Source: Pseudomonadota bacterium
Lineage (GTDB): Bacteria; Pseudomonadota; Alphaproteobacteria; Rhizobiales; Beijerinckiaceae
DNA: 10,063 nt
NCBI GenBank assembly: GCA_028876585.1
Contig: JAGWRL010000222.1
Coordinates: 1-10,063, forward strand
Reading direction: 5' to 3'
Under the pieces are notes generated by a model. The model did no database searches, was not told the origin of the DNA, and worked only from the letters and a program-made list of their open reading frames with translations. The translations under genes were made by a program, and so were the position numbers. Position 1 is the stretch's first letter; every line of letters begins with the position of its first letter. Of this stretch, positions 7,674-10,063 are shown in pieces.

Positions 7674-9073
7674 GCGCGCGCCCTCGCATGGGCGGCGACG
7701 TAATCGGCGACGGCGCGAGGGTCGTTGGGCAATCGCGCGACGCGCTCGCGCCGGCCGAGCAGATCGGCCAGATGCGCCGGCAAGGCCGGCCGCACGCCCG
7801 TCGCCTTTTCCACCGCATCGGGGAATTTGGCGGGATGGGCGGTCGCCAGCGCCACCACCGGCGTCGCGGGATCGCGTTGCAACGCCGCCCGCGCGGCGTG
7901 GACGCCGACCGCCGTATGCGGATCGATCAGCACGCCGCTTTCCTTGCACGCCCGCGCCATTTCCTGCGCGCATTCGTCCTCGGAGGCGCGGCGGGCGTCG
8001 AATTCGGCGCGGATCGCGCTCAACGCGTCGGCGGGAATCGCGAAGCCGCCGGACTGCTTGAGCGAGGCCATCAGCCCGCGCAGCCGCGCATCGTCGCGGC
8101 CGAGCCGCTCGAACAGCAGCCGCTCGAAATTGGACGACACCTGAATGTCCATCGACGGCGATTGCGTCGGCTTCACGCCCGCCGGCCGGTATTCGCCGGT
8201 CGCCAAGGCCCGCGCGAGAATGTCGTTCTCGTTGGTGGCGACGATCAGTCGCTCGACCGGCAACCCCATGCGCTTGGCCCACCAGCCCGCCAGCACATCG
8301 CCGAAATTGCCGGTCGGCACGGCGAAGGACACGCGCCGGTCGGGCGCGCCCAGCGAAACGGCGGCGGTGAAGTAATAGACGATCTGCGCCAGAATCCGCG
8401 CCCAGTTGATCGAATTGACGCCCGACAGCGACAGCCGGTCGCGGAAATCGAGATCGCCGAACAGGCTCTTCACGATGTCCTGGCAATCGTCGAACGAGCC
8501 GTCGATGGCGAGCGCGTGCACGCCGGGCTTGTCGACGCAGGTCATCTGCCGGCGCTGCACCTCGGACACGCGGCCATGCGGGAACAGGATGAACACGTCC
8601 GTCCGCTCGCCGCCGCCGAACGCCTCGATCGCCGCCGCGCCGGTGTCGCCCGAGGTCGCGCCCAGGATCGTGGCGCGCGCGCCCCGGTCGGCCAGCGCCC
8701 GGTTCATCGCCCGGCCGAGGAACTGCATGGCGAAATCCTTGAACGCCAGCGTCGGCCCGTGGAACAATTCGAGCAGGAACAGATTGTCGTCGAGCTGGGT
8801 CAATGGCGCGCGCGCGGCGTGGCGGAACTCGCGATAGGCGCCTTCCGTCATCGCGCCAAGCTCGGCGTCGCTCCAGGCGCCGGCGACGAAAGGCGCCATC
8901 ACCGCGGCGGCGGCCTGCGCGTAAGGGAGACCGCTAAGCGCGCGGATCGCCGCCGGCGCGAAGGTGGGCGCAGCCTCGGGCGTATAGAGGCCGCCGTCGC
9001 GGGCGAGCCCGGAGAGCATGGCGTCCACAAAGGCCTGCCGCGGCGCCTGACCGCGCGTCGAGAGATAGTGCAA
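7670..9073 (-). CDS. thrC: Threonine synthase
   Basis: This PLP enzyme converts O-phospho-L-homoserine to L-threonine and phosphate, the last step of threonine synthesis, in the cytoplasm. The 467-residue product begins with the family signature M(L)HYLSTRGQAP. The PLP lysine is K112 in 'LELFHGPTLAFKDFAMQFLG' (101-120). 'ATSGDTGAAA' (139-148) and 'PTGNFGD' (253-259) are the substrate and cofactor phosphate loops. 'GVNSINWARI' (218-227) is also typical. The start is TTG at 9073. It places the HYLSTRG signature right at the N-terminus and no ATG or GTG fits. A longer frame from the TTG at 9172 would add 33 unrelated Arg/Ala-rich residues and would overlap the candidate -10 element. This is the first gene of the minus-strand run, with a TTGA overlap with the M16 gene, and its promoter is probably in the divergent region to its right. 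Confidence 0.95.
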   Translation of the reverse strand: MHYLSTRGQAPRQAFVDAMLSGLARDGGLYTPEAAPTFAPAAIRALSGLPYAQAAAAVMAPFVAGAWSDAELGAMTEGAYREFRHAARAPLTQLDDNLFLLELFHGPTLAFKDFAMQFLGRAMNRALADRGARATILGATSGDTGAAAIEAFGGGERTDVFILFPHGRVSEVQRRQMTCVDKPGVHALAIDGSFDDCQDIVKSLFGDLDFRDRLSLSGVNSINWARILAQIVYYFTAAVSLGAPDRRVSFAVPTGNFGDVLAGWWAKRMGLPVERLIVATNENDILARALATGEYRPAGVKPTQSPSMDIQVSSNFERLLFERLGRDDARLRGLMASLKQSGGFAIPADALSAIRAEFDARRASEDECAQEMARACKESGVLIDPHTAVGVHAARAALQRDPATPVVALATAHPAKFPDAVEKATGVRPALPAHLADLLGRRERVARLPNDPRAVADYVAAHARARA

Positions 9074-9171
9074 GGGCGAATTCCGTAATCGAGCGACGCG
9101 TGCTGTACCCCAGGACGGGCCGGCATGGAAATGGCGAGCTTGGCGCGCGGCGAACGAACCCGCGCAATTCA

Positions 9172-9177
9172 ACTATA
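9172..9177 (-). promoter_or_regulatory. Candidate -10 element for the thrC transcript
   Basis: In an AT-rich patch (about 9166-9206) within otherwise GC-rich DNA, the minus strand reads TATAGT, five of six matches to TATAAT. No convincing -35 box lies 16-18 bp upstream (CTGTAT is the best at 17 bp). If used, it would give a leader of roughly 90 bases before the TTG start of thrC. The call rests on one hexamer and on position. Confidence 0.3.
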
Positions 9178-9224
9178 GGTTGCATTTCTGCGCAATACAG
9201 TTAATACGCGAGACGAGGCCGGGG

Positions 9225-9240
9225 CGATTCGCGCGAATCG
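9225..9240. promoter_or_regulatory. Perfect 16-bp palindrome with two GANTC sites, possible operator
   Basis: CGATTCGCGCGAATCG equals its own reverse complement. It lies in the divergent intergenic region between thrC and the 102-residue gene, about 50 bp upstream of the candidate thrC -10. It contains GATTC and GAATC, both GANTC, the recognition sequence of the alphaproteobacterial CcrM methylase. A dimeric regulator site or a methylation-sensitive site are both possible. No binding protein can be named from the sequence. Confidence 0.45.
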
Positions 9241-9342
9241 TCGCGGCGGCGTCGCATCCGGAATGGAGCCGAGCGTCGGGGGGCGCTTTCATCCAAACTT
9301 AAGGTTCGACGCCCTACCATCGCCCCTTGGCGGGGGTGCGCG

Positions 9343-9349
9343 CGGAGGG
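9343..9349 (+). promoter_or_regulatory. Ribosome-binding site of the 102-residue protein
   Basis: GCGGAGGGCTGC precedes the ATG at 9354. The GGAGG core is spaced five bases from the start, which selects this ATG over the upstream in-frame start at 9327. Confidence 0.7.
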
Positions 9350-9353
9350 CTGC

Positions 9354-9662
9354 ATGAATTCCGACGCTGGCGAAACGAAGGTGGCGCTCGCCTCCCTCGT
9401 CAAGATGATCAACCTGCTCGGCGCCGAAATGCTGGTCGGCAAATATCGCGAGGATGTCGACGTGTTCGAATCCTGCGTGCGGGCGAAATTGTTCGCCCAT
9501 GTCGCGGGCGTCACCCCCGAGGAGACCGCCGCCGGCGTCGCGCTGGCGCAGAGCCTGGTCGACCCGGTGCTGCGGCAATTGCGCGAGCGCGTCCGCAACC
9601 TGCACGCCGCCGAGGCCGCCGCGATGGCCGAACAGGCGACCCTCGCCCACCGCCTGAACTGA
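9354..9662 (+). CDS. Hypothetical 102-residue helical protein
   Basis: I do not recognise this protein. It is small, soluble and predicted to be almost all helix. A first amphipathic stretch runs about residues 8-50 (ALASLVKMINLLGAEMLVGK, then YREDVDVFESCVRAKLFAHV). After a turn at 'GVTPEET' comes a long second stretch, 57-97, rich in Ala, Gln, Glu and Arg (LVDPVLRQLRERVRNL) that could form a coiled coil. One Cys (41) is present, with no metal or nucleotide motif and no membrane segment. The ATG at 9354 is chosen because GGAGGG lies four to five bases upstream. An in-frame start at 9327 would add nine residues and has no such site. It stands alone, divergent from thrC and followed by the inverted-repeat element. 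Codon bias matches its neighbours, so it is probably a real native gene. Confidence 0.65.
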   Translation: MNSDAGETKVALASLVKMINLLGAEMLVGKYREDVDVFESCVRAKLFAHVAGVTPEETAAGVALAQSLVDPVLRQLRERVRNLHAAEAAAMAEQATLAHRLN

Positions 9663-9710
9663 GCCTTACACCACGTCGCGAGGATGAAGACCTTTCCGCG
9701 GGCTCGCCGT

Positions 9711-9735
9711 CATGGCCGGTCTTGTCCCGGCCATC
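9711..9735. terminator. Hairpin in the left arm, possible transcription end
   Basis: An 8-bp GC-rich stem (ATGGCCGG/CCGGCCAT) with a loop of about 7 bases lies about 50 bp after the stop of the 102-residue gene. There is no following T run, so intrinsic termination is unproven. It may instead block 3' exonucleases. Confidence 0.3.
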
Positions 9736-9820
9736 CACGCCGTCCCGCCGTCGTTCACGTTGAAAAGCAAATTCTACTGTACGTGCAATATCTTTGGCGA
9801 TCCAATTTCACAGCGGCGTG

Positions 9821-9845
9821 GATGCCCGGGACAAGCCCGGGCATG
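9821..9845. terminator. Hairpin in the right arm, possible transcription end
   Basis: A 9-bp stem (ATGCCCGGG/CCCGGGCAT) with a 5-base loop lies about 45 bp beyond the stop of the minus-strand BKACE gene. No T run follows. It has the same proposed role as the left-arm hairpin, for the opposite strand. Confidence 0.3.
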
Positions 9846-9889
9846 ACGAACCCGACCCGCTCACGAGTCATTCTCTCTGAGAACGGGTA

Positions 9890-10063
9890 TTACCCCGCCA
9901 GCCCGAGCAAGGCGCGCGCCTCGCGCCACGACGCCACCGGCCGCTCGTAGCGCTCGCATAGCTCAACCACCCGCCGCACCAGCGCCGCGTTCGACGGCGC
10001 GAGCCTGTCGCGGTCGAGCCGCACATTGTCTTCGAGCCCGGTGCGGGCATGGCCGCCCTTGGC
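9890..10063 (-). CDS. BKACE family (DUF849) beta-keto acid cleavage enzyme, C-terminal part
   Basis: The last 57 residues of a gene whose start lies beyond the window, closing with TAA at 9890-9892. They begin AKGGHARTGLEDNVRLD and end SWREARALLGLAG. The 'GGHxRxGLEDN' motif and the 'A(R)xxLGL' ending are hallmarks of the BKACE family, typified by 3-keto-5-aminohexanoate cleavage enzyme (Kce). That enzyme condenses a beta-keto acid with acetyl-CoA and splits it into a new CoA ester and acetoacetate. The Glu of GLEDN corresponds, as I recall, to a metal ligand of Kce. The family acts on many keto acids, so the substrate cannot be set from this fragment. It converges with the 102-residue gene across the inverted-repeat element. 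Confidence 0.85.
   Translation of the reverse strand, partial: AKGGHARTGLEDNVRLDRDRLAPSNAALVRRVVELCERYERPVASWREARALLGLAG

Larger units (their letters stand above)
9074..9353. other. Divergent intergenic region
   Basis: These 280 bp separate thrC (minus) from the 102-residue gene (plus). They hold an AT-rich patch with the candidate minus-strand -10, the GANTC palindrome and the ribosome-binding site of the plus-strand gene near the right end. I see no convincing plus-strand promoter: TTGCAT (9180-9185) with TAATAC (9202-9207) is only a weak match. No riboswitch or attenuator fold was recognised, and no run of Thr/Ile codons suggesting a leader peptide was seen. Confidence 0.6.
9708..9848. 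repeat. Inverted-repeat intergenic element (MITE/palindromic-repeat-like), ~141 bp
   Basis: Two 35-bp arms, 9708-9742 and 9814-9848, are inverted copies matching at 32 of 35 positions. They flank a 71-bp AT-richer core. Each arm is itself a hairpin. The left stem is ATGGCCGG/CCGGCCAT and the right stem, on the reverse strand, is ATGCCCGGG/CCCGGGCAT, both around a CTTGT loop. From memory, palindromes with the core GGCTTGTCCCGG followed by ATCCACG are common between genes in rhizobial and related genomes. No transposase is present. It lies between two converging genes and may act as a bidirectional terminator or RNA-stabilising structure. Confidence 0.8.

Noticed and set aside
7688..9088. A long plus-strand open frame opposite thrC
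   Set aside because: Low-complexity Arg/Gly-rich translation. The minus strand carries all threonine synthase motifs.
9074..9172. N-terminal extension of threonine synthase from TTG 9172
   Set aside because: It adds 33 residues without family similarity before the HYLSTRG signature and overlaps the candidate -10 element.
9871..9883. TTCTC–TCT–GAGAA hairpin just after the BKACE stop
   Set aside because: The stem has only five pairs and no T run follows, so it is not enough to call a terminator.

Overview
This high-GC window (almost entirely coding, strong G/C third-position bias, alternative start codons) looks like the chromosome of an alphaproteobacterium, most likely of the Rhizobiales/Hyphomicrobiales. 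The evidence is the gene order thrC – M16 peptidase – GNAT acetyltransferase – GGDEF/EAL protein, the small MSDNY membrane protein, and an intergenic palindrome of a type common in rhizobial and methylotroph genomes. The order is known to me only from memory, and the genus cannot be fixed. No phage, IS transposase, CRISPR, tRNA or rRNA gene is visible.

Layout. (1) Positions 1-2562, plus strand: the tail of what looks like a surface-polysaccharide cluster. It holds a possible 3' end of an upstream gene, a Wzx/MATE-like polysaccharide exporter and a tandem-GNAT-fold acyltransferase. The exporter and acyltransferase overlap by ATGA and are probably translationally coupled. (2) Positions 2570-9073, minus strand: a tightly packed run read from right to left. 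It consists of threonine synthase (TTG start), an M16 zinc peptidase (TTG start, TTGA overlap), a RimJ/RimL-type acetyltransferase (9-bp gap), a large membrane PAS-GGDEF-EAL protein (overlapping start) and then an 83-residue two-helix membrane protein. The spacing suggests one transcript as far as the GGDEF/EAL gene. (3) Positions 9074-9353: a divergent intergenic region with an AT-rich patch (candidate promoter) and a perfect 16-bp palindrome carrying two GANTC sites. (4) Positions 9354-9662, plus: an unrecognised 102-residue helical protein. (5) Positions 9663-9889: a roughly 141-bp element bounded by 35-bp inverted repeats, each able to fold into its own hairpin. (6) Positions 9890-10063, minus: the C-terminal end of a BKACE (DUF849, beta-keto acid cleavage) enzyme that runs off the window.

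Most notable points. The GGDEF/EAL protein keeps its whole 7TM sensor and PAS architecture but has lost key residues of both catalytic domains, so it is probably a c-di-GMP receptor or signalling scaffold rather than an enzyme. The two arms of the repeat element differ by a compensatory base-pair change that preserves the hairpin. The 83-residue gene has a perfect 18-bp tandem duplication across its start codon. I see no clearly novel multi-gene system. The best candidate for new biology is the degenerate c-di-GMP protein encoded in a housekeeping operon with threonine synthase and an M16 peptidase.
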